A stretch of 64,000 bases of DNA from an uncultured Aquimarina sp. (GTDB taxonomy: Bacteria; Bacteroidota; Bacteroidia; Flavobacteriales; Flavobacteriaceae), in the NCBI GenBank assembly GCA_947497175.1, contig CANMFM010000008.1, positions 62,001-126,000 on the forward strand. The letters are read 5' to 3'. This document shows positions 8,665 to 18,585 of this stretch, one piece after another (positions within the stretch are counted from its first letter, which is position 1; every line of letters starts with the position of its first letter). The notes under the pieces are model-generated. The model saw nothing but the letters and a program-made list of their open reading frames with translations. It was not told the DNA's origin and made no database searches. The position numbers and the translations under genes are program-made.

Positions 8665-10728
8665 TTATTTATTACTGCCTTTTTCATAATTATGCAAGTG
8701 ATTAGTTAACTTTTCTAAAGAATCAATAATCATTAATTCTACATCAACGATTGGTATTTTTGCTATTTCTAAATACTCTTTAAGCCGTTGTTTTTGATCA
8801 GAATTTATTTTGTTATTGTTGAGATAGTACGATACGATGTTTGAGAGACCTGACAAATTTTTTGCAATAGGTTTAATTTCATTAATTATAGGATTGTCAA
8901 AATGCTCTAAATGATCATACAATAAACTCCAATTTTTCAAGTATTGATTGATCTTAACTTTTAGTGTTTTATTGTTTGGCTGAAGTATTAATTGTTGCAC
9001 TAATGTATTAAATCTTTTAGCATCTATAGCATCGCTTGTACATGCATCTGCAAATAATGTAAATGGAGTATAGGTTTGATACTCTATTCCATCTTTGTTT
9101 CTGGTATACTTTTTTAAAGGTTCGCATATGTTAGATAACTGTTTGATAGCATCAATATCATCAGACTTCGTTATATTACGCAAAATGACATCTTTATTTT
9201 TGATATGAGTTATACCCAGCTTTTCCAGTTGTAAGCTTACATTTCTGAGGCGAAGCTTCATATCATCAAGTTTTACAACATCGTTAGCCGACCAAAATCT
9301 TTCTGCAATGGCTGCCGTTCTTGGCCAGATTCGAGAATCTATGGTCAACGGAGTCACTAATTCGCTCCACATGGTAACTTCTCCTCCTAAAATCATATTT
9401 TCCTGCTCGGTAGTTAGTTTAGAATCAACAGGAACGGGATCTACTAAATAATGCTCTTCTACCGGATGCATGCGATCGATATAGTACCCATTAGACAAAA
9501 TTGTTTTATATCCTAATTTTACTGCATTAATTAGCGATTGGCCATCAGGTAGGCCCTCGTGTGCGCCCCTCCATGAATGTAATACTGCAGTCTTTTCTAA
9601 GTCGGGACTCATTATTTCTTCCCATCCTACTACTTTTTTGTTATATTTTTTAAGGATTTTTTGTATCCTAAGATTGAAATATGTTTGTAGTTCATGGTTT
9701 GTCTTTATATTATTCTCCTTTTTAAAGTGACTAATTTTTTCATTTTCATCCCAATGTTTTCCTTCGTTTTCGTCCCCTCCAATATGAAAATATTCATCAG
9801 GAAACAGAGATGCCATTTCCTCAAAAAGAATGGCCAGCATTTCATAGGTTTTCTCATTTGTAGGATCTAATGTTGGATGAAAAACTCCTGCGTTTCTCTC
9901 GATTTCATAGATGGTATCTTTGCTACCGATCTCTGGATATGCCGTCAAAATAGCCGTTGCATGCCCGGGGACATCAAATTCTGGCAGTACTCGAATACCA
10001 CGATCAGATGCATATTGTACAATTTCTTTTATTTGTTCATGGGTATAGTATAGGCCATCAGAGCCTAGCTCATGAAGCTTTGGATACACCTTAGACTCTA
10101 CTCTAAACCCCTGATCATCTGTTAAATGCCAATGAAAAACATTTAGTTTTACGGCAGCCATCGCATCCAAATTACGTTTTATAACATCTAAGGGTTGAAA
10201 ATGCCTTGCCACGTCGATCATCAATCCCCGCCAGGGAAATCTTGGTGAGTCGATAATCCTAAGTGCTGGGATATAAAAATAATCGGATCCCGAATGTATT
10301 AATTGCAAAAGAGTTTCTAAACCTCTAAGTATACCAATATCGGTTGTAGCTTCGAGCACAATATTCTTAGGTGTGACCGAAAGGTTGTATGATTCATCTT
10401 CAAATAGTTTTAATGCTCCTTCTCTTTTAAAAGATATCTTTAATGAAGATTCTTCTTTTAGTTTATCTATCGGAAAACCGTATTGAACAAATACACCAGT
10501 TTCATCACTAAGACGTCTAATAAATCTAGTCGCCGCTTTACGGATACGTATGTTTGAAGTATCTTCAATACATACCGTAAAATTTTTCTTTATTAAGAAC
10601 TCGCCAATATCCTTTGTAATTGAGTTAGGTATTGGCATTAGAGCATTCAAATCTTGACTTTTGTATTGACCGTAGTTTAATTGAATGATCAATACACCGA
10701 ATAATAGAATTAAAAAGTATCTGTTCAT
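8665..10728 (-). CDS. Beta-N-acetylhexosaminidase, GH20
   Basis: Exo-enzyme releasing GlcNAc from the non-reducing end of chitooligosaccharides, probably in the periplasm. 687 aa with signal peptide (1-20, ending NYGQ). A GH20b-type N-terminal domain (about 30-150) is followed by the catalytic barrel, with GLMIDVARHFQP, NVFHWHLTDDQGFR and the HIGGDEN motif, whose Asp-Glu pair is D319-E320. WSELVTP and WPRTAAIAERFW close the barrel. The C-terminal roughly 170 residues are helical and of unknown role. It starts 9 bp after the nagB stop on the same strand, so the two are probably cotranscribed. Confidence 0.95.
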   Translation of the reverse strand: MNRYFLILLFGVLIIQLNYGQYKSQDLNALMPIPNSITKDIGEFLIKKNFTVCIEDTSNIRIRKAATRFIRRLSDETGVFVQYGFPIDKLKEESSLKISFKREGALKLFEDESYNLSVTPKNIVLEATTDIGILRGLETLLQLIHSGSDYFYIPALRIIDSPRFPWRGLMIDVARHFQPLDVIKRNLDAMAAVKLNVFHWHLTDDQGFRVESKVYPKLHELGSDGLYYTHEQIKEIVQYASDRGIRVLPEFDVPGHATAILTAYPEIGSKDTIYEIERNAGVFHPTLDPTNEKTYEMLAILFEEMASLFPDEYFHIGGDENEGKHWDENEKISHFKKENNIKTNHELQTYFNLRIQKILKKYNKKVVGWEEIMSPDLEKTAVLHSWRGAHEGLPDGQSLINAVKLGYKTILSNGYYIDRMHPVEEHYLVDPVPVDSKLTTEQENMILGGEVTMWSELVTPLTIDSRIWPRTAAIAERFWSANDVVKLDDMKLRLRNVSLQLEKLGITHIKNKDVILRNITKSDDIDAIKQLSNICEPLKKYTRNKDGIEYQTYTPFTLFADACTSDAIDAKRFNTLVQQLILQPNNKTLKVKINQYLKNWSLLYDHLEHFDNPIINEIKPIAKNLSGLSNIVSYYLNNNKINSDQKQRLKEYLEIAKIPIVDVELMIIDSLEKLTNHLHNYEKGSNK

Positions 10729-10737
10729 TAATTTTTT

Positions 10738-12711
10738 TTAAAAATGATATTTCTTAAAAGCTTCAATTGCTGCATAATTTGCAAGCCCTAATTGATGATA
10801 TTTTTTTGCTGTTAACTGGTTGCGCTCTTCTGCTCTAACCCAAAACTCTCGAGAATCATCACCTTGAAACATTACTCCATCCTTTTGTGATTGATGATAA
10901 AAAATTGCTTTCCTTTTCTTCAATACTTCATCAGGACTTAAAGGAACGGCCATTTCTATATCATGAATATCCCATTCTTGCCAGGCACCACGGTATAACC
11001 AAACCCAACAATCTTTCATGAAATCTTCATGCTTTAGTTCTTTTAAAGCTTCAAAAAGCACATCGAGACAAACTTTATGAGTTCCATGAGGGTCTGCTAA
11101 ATCACCAGCCGCAAATATTTGATGTGGTTTTATTTCTTTAATTAACTTTACTGTAATTGAAACATCTTCTTTTGAAAAAGGTTTCTTTTTTACGGTTCCC
11201 GTTTCATAAAAAGGCAAGTCCAAAAATCGTACATAAGCATCTGGCAATCCAAAAAAGCGTGTAGCTCCAAGTGACTCTCCTCTTCTAATCAATCCCTTCA
11301 GATTACGAACATCCAAAGAGTCAATCGTGTCTTTTTGCTTAGCTCGTAAGTCTTTTAATATTGTATCTGCGGTACAATCGTTTTTAGTATCAGCGTTTAC
11401 ATTTTTAATGACTTCTGCAAATTTTATGGCTTCTTCATCAGATACCGCAATATTACCAGAGGTTTGATAAGCAATATGAACAGTATGTTGTTGTTCTACT
11501 AAACGTAAAAATGTTCCTCCCATAGAGATTACATCGTCATCTGGATGTGGGCTTAGAATCAATACTCTTTTTTTGTGTGGAGTATTTCTTTCTGGTCTAT
11601 TGGTATCATCTGCATTTGGTTTTCCTCCGGGCCATCCCGTTATGGTATGCTGTAAAGTATTAAACATTTTGATGTTTAAATCATACGAAGAGCCTTCATC
11701 TGCTAAAAGACTGGACATACCATGATCATTATAATCTTTTTCGGTTAATTTCAGAATCGGTTTTTGAACCTCATGACTTAACCATATTATTGCTTTACTT
11801 TTTAGCTTATCATTCCATCGGCAAGGTCCAACAAGCCAAGGAGTTTTTATGCGAGTTAATTCTTCTGACGCCTCCTGATCTAAAACAAATGTAGTATTAG
11901 TATGCCCCTGAAGGTATGTAGCAGGAATATTGGCAGATATCGGTCCTTCTATAGTTTGCTTTACTATTTCTGCCTTTTTATGCCCCCAGGCCATAATTAC
12001 GATTCGAGTAGCTTTCTTAATGGTTCCTATCCCCATGGTTATTGCTCTTTTAGGAACATTATCTATCCCGAAAAAAGAAGGAGCCGCATCTGAACGTGTT
12101 AAATGATCCAGGGTGATACTTCTGGTCACAGAATTATAATGAGATCCGGGCTCGTTAAAACCAATATGGCCCGTTCTTCCAATTCCTAACAATTGAAAAT
12201 CTAATCCTCCGAATGAATTTATTTTTAGTTCATAATCGATACAGTATTGATGCAAATCTTCTTGAGACACCATTCCATTTGGAATATGAACATTTTCAGG
12301 TAAAATATCAATATGATCAAAAAGATGTTGATGCATAAAATAGTGATAACTTTGTACGTTACCCTTGCTCATTGGATAATATTCGTCTAAATTAAAAGTG
12401 ACCACATTAGCAAAGCTTAGCCCTTCTTCTTTATGCATTCTCACCAATTCTTCGTATACTTTAATAGGTGATGAACCTGTAGCTAATCCCAAAACACAAA
12501 CCTCTTGTTTAGACTGCTTGTCTTTAATCAAATGAGCGATTTCCTGTGCTACAATAACTGAAGCGTAGTCAGAACTCTTGAAGATCACATTATGAATTCT
12601 CTCAAAACGTGTTTCTTCAAACTTACCAGCTTCACGATAACTAATATCTTTATAATAAGGAAGAGAATTATTTTGATTCAACATCCTGTCATATTGCGGT
12701 TCTAAATTCAT
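10738..12711 (-). CDS. nagB: Glucosamine-6-phosphate deaminase fused to a PIG-L/LmbE domain
   Basis: Converts glucosamine-6-phosphate to fructose-6-phosphate and ammonia, the last step of chitin sugar catabolism. The N-terminal half (about 30-320) is the deaminase: LGLATGSSPIKVYEEL, TFNLDEYYPM and GHIGFNEPGS. The C-terminal half (about 385-657) is a PIG-L/LmbE domain with zinc-binding HPDDD and DPHGTHK. This two-domain layout (657 aa) occurs in Bacteroidota; single-domain NagB is about 265 aa. The residue aligned with the catalytic-triad Asp of short NagB enzymes (before GHI) is Thr here (GRTGHI). PIG-L proteins are often N-deacetylases, so deacetylation of GlcNAc-6-phosphate by the same chain is possible, but this is inference. 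It leads GH20 in a probable two-gene operon. Confidence 0.93.
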   Translation of the reverse strand: MNLEPQYDRMLNQNNSLPYYKDISYREAGKFEETRFERIHNVIFKSSDYASVIVAQEIAHLIKDKQSKQEVCVLGLATGSSPIKVYEELVRMHKEEGLSFANVVTFNLDEYYPMSKGNVQSYHYFMHQHLFDHIDILPENVHIPNGMVSQEDLHQYCIDYELKINSFGGLDFQLLGIGRTGHIGFNEPGSHYNSVTRSITLDHLTRSDAAPSFFGIDNVPKRAITMGIGTIKKATRIVIMAWGHKKAEIVKQTIEGPISANIPATYLQGHTNTTFVLDQEASEELTRIKTPWLVGPCRWNDKLKSKAIIWLSHEVQKPILKLTEKDYNDHGMSSLLADEGSSYDLNIKMFNTLQHTITGWPGGKPNADDTNRPERNTPHKKRVLILSPHPDDDVISMGGTFLRLVEQQHTVHIAYQTSGNIAVSDEEAIKFAEVIKNVNADTKNDCTADTILKDLRAKQKDTIDSLDVRNLKGLIRRGESLGATRFFGLPDAYVRFLDLPFYETGTVKKKPFSKEDVSITVKLIKEIKPHQIFAAGDLADPHGTHKVCLDVLFEALKELKHEDFMKDCWVWLYRGAWQEWDIHDIEMAVPLSPDEVLKKRKAIFYHQSQKDGVMFQGDDSREFWVRAEERNQLTAKKYHQLGLANYAAIEAFKKYHF

Positions 12712-13055
12712 TTTTTAACTTTCATTACATTGTTTAATAGCATATAAAAATTGAAGCTATCACCTATATCATTTTTATGAAAAGTTTTTCGACAGATGAC
12801 ACAAAAGGAATTATAAATGACTTAAAAAAATAAGTAGATGGATGTATAACTATGTTCAAAAGATCCTTTTAGCTCACGCGAATGATTCGTATTTCTAAAA
12901 GATACACTAACTCTATACATAAAATCAAGTTGTTAGTCGATAAAACGGTGCTGTTTAGAGCATAAAGTAAAGATAGTTTCAAATCTTTTTTATTTTAAGA
13001 ACCATATCAGGAAAAAATCAATTCTGATTATAAAAATTCACAGAAACTCTTACTA
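12712..13055. other. Divergent intergenic region between nagB and the VCBS lipoprotein gene
   Basis: 344 bp with no gene. It must hold promoters for nagB-GH20 (minus) and the VCBS gene (plus). It contains the repeat pair described as site B. A weak -7-like TAGTTTCA lies at 12974, 24 bp after the start of the right repeat. Nothing else was recognised. Confidence 0.6.
12929..12958 (+). promoter_or_regulatory. Candidate LytTR operator, site B
   Basis: GTTGTTAGT (12929) and GCTGTTTAG (12950) are direct repeats with starts exactly 21 bp apart. The right half extends as GCTGTTTAGAGCATAA, 15 of 16 identical to site A. The pair points toward the VCBS gene whose ATG is about 98 bp further on. Its orientation and spacing suit an activator bound over the -33 region, but this is inference. 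Confidence 0.55.
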
Positions 13056-16000
13056 ATGTTAAAAAAACTATACGTAGCACTATTAATTATAACGAGTTGT
13101 ACTTCACACGACAATGATGATCACAAGACTACTGGCTCTAAATCATCTGTTTTGTTTGAAGAATTACCCAAAACTCACACTAATATTGATTTTAAAAATA
13201 CGATTACTGAAACACTTCAATTTAATTTTCTAAATTATTCGTACATCTATAATGGCGGTGGAGTGGCCGTTGGAGACATCGACAATGACGGGTTAGAAGA
13301 TCTCTATTTTGGATCTAACCAAGAAAGTAATGCTCTGTATCGTAATAAAGGTAATTTTGTTTTCGAAGATATAACCCAAAAAGCAATGGTAGCCGATGAC
13401 GATGGCTGGACCACAGGAGTCTCAATGATTGACATAAATGCAGATGGTTGGCTGGATATTTATGTATGCAAATCTGGGATGCTTCAAAATCATCAGGCAA
13501 GAAAAAATAAATTGTTTATCAACCAAAGAGATGGTACGTTTCAAGAACAGGCAAACACATATGGATTAGATTCTGAAGCTTTTTCTACTCAGGCCTATTA
13601 TCTGGATTTTGATAAAGATGGAGATTTAGATGTATATCTCGTAAATCATCGCCCAGATTTTAATAATAACGTTACCGTAGATCCAAAAGTACAATTAGAT
13701 CTTCGACCAGAAAGCACAGATCAACTGTTTGAAAATAAAAATGGAACATTTAAAGATATCACTATCACTTCTGGTATCCTTAATAAAGCTTGGGGGCTAA
13801 GTGCATCTATTGGCGATTTTAATGATGATGACTGGCCGGATATTTATGTTGCTAACGACTTTCTTGAACCTGATTTTCTTTATATCAATAACCAGGATGG
13901 TACTTTTTCAAACCAAATTCTTGACACATTTGATCACATCTCTGCCAATAGCATGGGGTCGGATTATGCCGATATAAATAATGATCTAAAACCTGATCTC
14001 ATCGTTCTTGATATGTTGGCAGAAGATCATCAAAGAAGCAAAGAAAACATGGCTACAATGAGTACCGAAAACTTTAATTATTTGGTCGCTTTAGGGTATC
14101 ACCATCAATACATGTCTAATATGTTGCACATTAATCAAGGGCAAGGAGTTTATAGTGAAATTGGACAACTTGCGGGAATTGCTAAAACAGATTGGAGTTG
14201 GGCTCCTCTTCTGGCAGATTTCAATAATGATGGCTTAAACGACCTCTTTGTTACCAATGGAATACAACATGATTTATCGAATCAGGATTTTAGGAATCAA
14301 ATGAAAAAAAACATCCGAAATCGGAAAAAAGTAACATTAGACCAAGCTATTGGCATGATGCCATCGATCAAACTTCAAAATAAAATATTTGAAAATAAAG
14401 GAAATTTCGTTTTTCAGCCAAGATCTTCAGCATGGGGGTTAGATCAAAAAACAAACTCGAATGGCGTGGTATATTCAGATCTGGATAATGATGGTGATCT
14501 CGATCTTATACTCAATAATCAATCTGAAACTGCAAGTATCTATAAAAATAACCAATCAAATCATTTTATTACACTTTCTTTAAAAGGACATGAAACGAAC
14601 CCTAATGCCATAGGATCACGTGTAACGATATATACCCAAGATCAAAAACAGTCGAAAGAATTATATACTTGCAGAGGGTTTCAATCCTCTGTGACCAATA
14701 AGCTACATTTCGGAGTACAGAAAGTGAACCTTATTGATAGTATTAAAATACACTGGTCAGCACATACATATAGTATTTTAAGAAATATTCCAAGCAATCA
14801 AAATCTTGTTGTAGCATATCCTGAAAAAAATAAACTTCATGAAAACAACAACCCAACAAAGACCAAACCTATCAACATTATAGATGCGCAGGTATTTAAT
14901 ATTACTTATCAAAACAACGAGCAACCTTTTGATGATTATGCCTTACAACTATTACTGCCTCAAAAACAATCTGAAAAAGGATCTCCGCTAGCGGTTGCCG
15001 ATGTTAATAATGACGGAAGAGATGATTTTTTTGTAGGTAATGCCAAAGGAGCTTCTGCTGCACTTTATATTCAGGATACTCGAGGTTTTTTTGAATCTTC
15101 AAGTAAGACCACTTTTGAAAAAGACAGTTATTTTGAGGATACAAAAGCACTGTTTTTTGATTGGGACACCGATGGTGATCTTGATCTTTACGTCGCCTCT
15201 GGAAGCTACGAAGATACTGCAAACAGTCCGTGGCTACAAGACAGGATTTACGAAAATGATGGGAAAGGAAATTTTATTAAAAAAAATATTCTGCCTCAAA
15301 TGTATTCTACAAGTAATGCGATTGCTACAGCCGATTATGATGGTGATGGTGATCTGGACCTTTTTATTGGTGGAAACGTAATTCCGGGTAAGTATCCTTT
15401 ATCTTACCCTTCACGATTGCTAAAGAATGAAAACAATACATTTATAGATGTTACCAATGAAATCTCTTCGGGTTTTAATAAACTTCGCCTGGTTAATGAT
15501 GCCATATTTTCGGATTATGATCAGGATGGTGATAAAGACCTTATTATCGTTGGTGAGTGGATGCCTATTTGTATTTATAAAAACGTTGATGGAAAATTTA
15601 TAAAAGCCGAGACAGAAAAATTAACAAGCTATACTGGATGGTATTTTAAGATTAAAGCTTTAGATATTGATCACGATGGAGACATGGATTACCTGATAGG
15701 AAATTTAGGTCAAAATAATAAATTTCATCCCTCTCAAAAGAAACCTTTACACATCTACGCTAAAGACTTTGATCAGAATGGAAAAATAGATATTATACTT
15801 AGTACAGTATCTAAAGATGGAATTTTAGTACCGGTTCGTGGCAAACAATGTTCTTCTGAACAATTGCCTCCGCTTACGCAAAAATTTAAAACGTACAAAG
15901 AATTTGCATCGGCGTCACTAATTGATATTTACGGCAATCAAGATCTAAATGATGCAACGCATTATATAAGCACTAATTTTAGTAGTTTACTCATGCTCAA

Positions 16001-16361
16001 TACAGGGGATGGAAATTTTGATATCCAAGAATTACCAAAAGTGGCACAATTTGGCCCTACTATGGATTTTTTAGTTGCCGATTTTGATCTTGATGGATCT
16101 ACTGATGTTTTCGGTATGGGATCTTTATATGAAACCGAAGTAGAAACCATACGTTATGATGCATCCAAAGGGTATTTTCTTTTTAGCGCTATTGAAAAAG
16201 AGAAATTAACATTGTCAGCTAAGTTCACTAACGTTCTGAATGGTATGCAAACAAGAGAAGTGGCATTTATCAATGTTTCGGGGAAAAAATATATCCTTCT
16301 TCTGGATAAAAACAATCAACTAAAATTTATTGGTTTTGAAGAACTTAATGCGATGCAATAA
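13056..16361 (+). CDS. VCBS/FG-GAP repeat lipoprotein with ASPIC/UnbV domain (CRTAC1-like)
   Basis: 1101-aa surface or periplasmic lipoprotein; lipobox IITSC with C15. It contains about fourteen calcium-loop-type motifs of the form D-x-D-x-D-G-x-x-D (for example DIDNDGLEDLYFG, DYDGDGDLDLFIGG) forming beta-propeller FG-GAP repeats. An ASPIC/UnbV segment near residues 500-585 (GSRVTIYTQDQ, RGFQSSVTNKLHFG) lies between two propeller halves. Proteins of this type often sit beside SusC/SusD genes in Bacteroidota; their biochemical role is not established and binding of glycans is only a suggestion. It has a candidate LytTR site upstream and converges on the second chitinase. Confidence 0.9.
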   Translation: MLKKLYVALLIITSCTSHDNDDHKTTGSKSSVLFEELPKTHTNIDFKNTITETLQFNFLNYSYIYNGGGVAVGDIDNDGLEDLYFGSNQESNALYRNKGNFVFEDITQKAMVADDDGWTTGVSMIDINADGWLDIYVCKSGMLQNHQARKNKLFINQRDGTFQEQANTYGLDSEAFSTQAYYLDFDKDGDLDVYLVNHRPDFNNNVTVDPKVQLDLRPESTDQLFENKNGTFKDITITSGILNKAWGLSASIGDFNDDDWPDIYVANDFLEPDFLYINNQDGTFSNQILDTFDHISANSMGSDYADINNDLKPDLIVLDMLAEDHQRSKENMATMSTENFNYLVALGYHHQYMSNMLHINQGQGVYSEIGQLAGIAKTDWSWAPLLADFNNDGLNDLFVTNGIQHDLSNQDFRNQMKKNIRNRKKVTLDQAIGMMPSIKLQNKIFENKGNFVFQPRSSAWGLDQKTNSNGVVYSDLDNDGDLDLILNNQSETASIYKNNQSNHFITLSLKGHETNPNAIGSRVTIYTQDQKQSKELYTCRGFQSSVTNKLHFGVQKVNLIDSIKIHWSAHTYSILRNIPSNQNLVVAYPEKNKLHENNNPTKTKPINIIDAQVFNITYQNNEQPFDDYALQLLLPQKQSEKGSPLAVADVNNDGRDDFFVGNAKGASAALYIQDTRGFFESSSKTTFEKDSYFEDTKALFFDWDTDGDLDLYVASGSYEDTANSPWLQDRIYENDGKGNFIKKNILPQMYSTSNAIATADYDGDGDLDLFIGGNVIPGKYPLSYPSRLLKNENNTFIDVTNEISSGFNKLRLVNDAIFSDYDQDGDKDLIIVGEWMPICIYKNVDGKFIKAETEKLTSYTGWYFKIKALDIDHDGDMDYLIGNLGQNNKFHPSQKKPLHIYAKDFDQNGKIDIILSTVSKDGILVPVRGKQCSSEQLPPLTQKFKTYKEFASASLIDIYGNQDLNDATHYISTNFSSLLMLNTGDGNFDIQELPKVAQFGPTMDFLVADFDLDGSTDVFGMGSLYETEVETIRYDASKGYFLFSAIEKEKLTLSAKFTNVLNGMQTREVAFINVSGKKYILLLDKNNQLKFIGFEELNAMQ

Positions 16362-16456
16362 GCTATGGTAATGCCGCTCAAAAATCTCTAAGACTAACAA
16401 GTAAGCTTTACCACTTATAAAGTATATAGTACTTTACAAATACTATTCAATAATGA

Positions 16457-16498
16457 AAACCCCGGTAAATAGTAGCCACTTTACTATCTCCAGGGTTT
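16457..16498 (-). terminator. Hairpin terminator between convergent VCBS and chitinase genes
   Basis: Outer arms AAACCCCGG (16457) and CCAGGGTTT (16490) pair with one mismatch; inner arms ATAGTA and TACTAT pair around a 7-nt loop. On the minus strand the stem is followed by TTTTC, which suits termination of the chitinase gene at 16535. It could also slow plus-strand transcription. Confidence 0.65.
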
Positions 16499-16534
16499 AC
16501 AACAATTAAAAACTAATCTGTATTAAAATCTTTC

Positions 16535-18379
16535 TTAATTACAAGAACCTATAGTTTTCCACCAATGTTCTCCACTACCAGGAGTTACCCAAATTGGGCC
16601 GGTTTGTGCTTCGTATAATGTGCCTTGATAAACAACTCGATCGCCTTGATTGTATATTGCAGGATAAGGTTGCCATGCAGCAACTCCGCTACAAGATCCA
16701 CCTCCTCCACCTGAAGATTGAACTGTTATCATAACTATGTCCGAGGTTTTAGTCGTTCCCAAATTGTCGGTAGCGACCGCAGTAATATTATAAGTCCCTA
16801 CAGGGGCATTAGACCAATTGTAAGAATAAGGACTTACAGTATCTTCTCCTAACTTAGTATTTCCTTGAAAAAATTCAACCTTAGCTACACTTCCGTCACT
16901 ATCAGATGCATTTACAGAAATCAAAATAGCTTGACCTGCCGTTATCGTTGCATTGTTTGATGGAGCGGTAATCGTAACCGAAGGAGCCTGATTACCGGTT
17001 CCTCCACCGCCTCCATCGCAATTTCTTACAAACTCCCAGGGATTAGGATCAGTATTCGCAGAAGGAACATCGCCATTTGTCCACCATTTTGCTTTATACA
17101 ATTTGTTTTGATACACCGCTTCTTGACCAGCAGTATACGTATTGGCAGCAGCCCATAAAGCCGAATCACAACCGGTACCTCCACCGCCTCCACCATCTCC
17201 TCCGCCTCCGGAGTATGGTGATTCTGGATAATTCTCTGCATTAGCAATTGCTTGTGATTGTGATGTCCCGCCCAGAACCTGACTTGCAATATGGAGATAT
17301 CCGTATGCCGAAGATGTACCGTCACCTAACAATAATTGCCAGATCATAATCCCATCATTATTAGAATTATTCGCAGCTATATGAGCAGAAAGATCTGCCA
17401 TAGTTTGATATGAATACGTATAGTATGGACCCCATGGCTCGTTTGGGTAATGAGTTCCTGCTGCAATCGAAAATCCGTATTGATTTGCATAATATTTATA
17501 GGCATCATACATTATTTTACGATTGCTTGCCGCACCCGTATTGTATCCTTGATATGCTATCAAATCTATTTTATCCCCAACCGCTTTCATAACAGGAATC
17601 ATATGCCCTGTTGTAGCAAATCCGAATAAACTAATGGCCTGATTAGGTGAAGTAGCATTGTATAAATTTGCATCAGATTCTCCAGTTACCGCATTCCTCT
17701 TACTATATGCGTAAGGAGAAGAAGCATCATCGTTGCTCAAGCCTCCTAGAGCACCCACACCTGCAGGTGCACAAGCTAATACATACTGGCCCTTGGGCAT
17801 AATAGCTCTTGAGTTATTAAAAAAATCGATAAATCGTTGTACATTAATTGGATCCCCGATAGTTGCAAAGCTACCATTAGGCTCAAAATCCCAATCTATA
17901 CCTTCAAAACCCATATCGTCTACCAAATCTTTTATTTGCTGATAATCAATGTCATAAGCAGCATCAGATCCCCAATAGGTTTCTCCTCCAACTGATAGAA
18001 TTACCTTAATCCCTTTAGATTTTAGTGCTGCTACAGATTCTTTTAACGTAGCGCCTCCATATGGTGTTTGAATCCCGGTATTTGTAATATCTAAAGAACC
18101 TTTTTGATATCTTAAATTAGGTTTAGCAAATGCTAAGAACACATGAGTGATATGTTTTGGAATATCCCTTAGTTTTGATCCTTGACCTGTTGTAGTCCAG
18201 CTTTCTGACCAGGACGGGAAATATCCCAGAATGATAGGTTCGGTAAGTGCAGATTTATTATCTTCTGATGATTCGGAAAGATTTTCTTCTACGACATCTC
18301 CAGAAAAATTTTCATGAGTACATGAAAATAAACAGAACTGCAACAAAATAATTGCCGTAATTTTTTTTAAAAGTTTCAT
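16535..18379 (-). CDS. GH18 chitinase lipoprotein with two CBM5/12 modules and an Ig-like domain
   Basis: 614 aa. The upstream in-frame ATG at 18418 is rejected because the ATG at 18379 starts a clean lipoprotein signal (MKLLKK, lipobox LFSC, C20). The GH18 barrel (about 45-390) has VILSVGG and the catalytic motif EGIDWDFEP; acid E166 with D162 and D164. The first Asp of the usual DGxDxDxE is Glu here. Gly-rich linkers join a CBM5/12 (about 410-460, with KAKWWT), an Ig-like domain (about 470-560, close to those of the chitinase at 1-2303) and a terminal CBM5/12 ending WKTIGSC. Surface anchoring would suit delivery of oligomers to SusCD. A strong hairpin separates it from susD, so it probably has its own promoter. 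Confidence 0.93.
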   Translation of the reverse strand: MKLLKKITAIILLQFCLFSCTHENFSGDVVEENLSESSEDNKSALTEPIILGYFPSWSESWTTTGQGSKLRDIPKHITHVFLAFAKPNLRYQKGSLDITNTGIQTPYGGATLKESVAALKSKGIKVILSVGGETYWGSDAAYDIDYQQIKDLVDDMGFEGIDWDFEPNGSFATIGDPINVQRFIDFFNNSRAIMPKGQYVLACAPAGVGALGGLSNDDASSPYAYSKRNAVTGESDANLYNATSPNQAISLFGFATTGHMIPVMKAVGDKIDLIAYQGYNTGAASNRKIMYDAYKYYANQYGFSIAAGTHYPNEPWGPYYTYSYQTMADLSAHIAANNSNNDGIMIWQLLLGDGTSSAYGYLHIASQVLGGTSQSQAIANAENYPESPYSGGGGDGGGGGGTGCDSALWAAANTYTAGQEAVYQNKLYKAKWWTNGDVPSANTDPNPWEFVRNCDGGGGGTGNQAPSVTITAPSNNATITAGQAILISVNASDSDGSVAKVEFFQGNTKLGEDTVSPYSYNWSNAPVGTYNITAVATDNLGTTKTSDIVMITVQSSGGGGGSCSGVAAWQPYPAIYNQGDRVVYQGTLYEAQTGPIWVTPGSGEHWWKTIGSCN

Positions 18380-18522
18380 AATTAAAATTGGAATTTGTGT
18401 TAGGTAATTTTTATGCATAAACCTTTTCTGCAGAACTCATTTAAACATTTTCGATCAGTAAAAAATTTTGTTTTTCTACTTTAGTTTCATTTCAATTCAA
18501 AAAGTCTATATACGTTCGTTGT

Positions 18523-18565
18523 AAAAAGAGAGAAACCTGATGTGTATTCTAGCTTCTCTCTTTTT
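18523..18565 (-). terminator. Terminator after the susCD operon
   Basis: A perfect 12-bp inverted repeat, AAAAAGAGAGAA (18523) and TTCTCTCTTTTT (18554), surrounds a 19-nt loop and ends in a T5 tract on the minus strand. It begins 20 bp past the susD stop, in the right place to end susC-susD transcription before the chitinase gene. Confidence 0.7.
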
Positions 18566-18585
18566 GAAATGTATAGCAATTCAAA

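Noticed and set aside
15040-15381. 113-codon plus-strand frame inside the VCBS gene
   Set aside because: Shadow frame of a long gene whose repeated DxDxDG motifs are unmistakable in the main frame.
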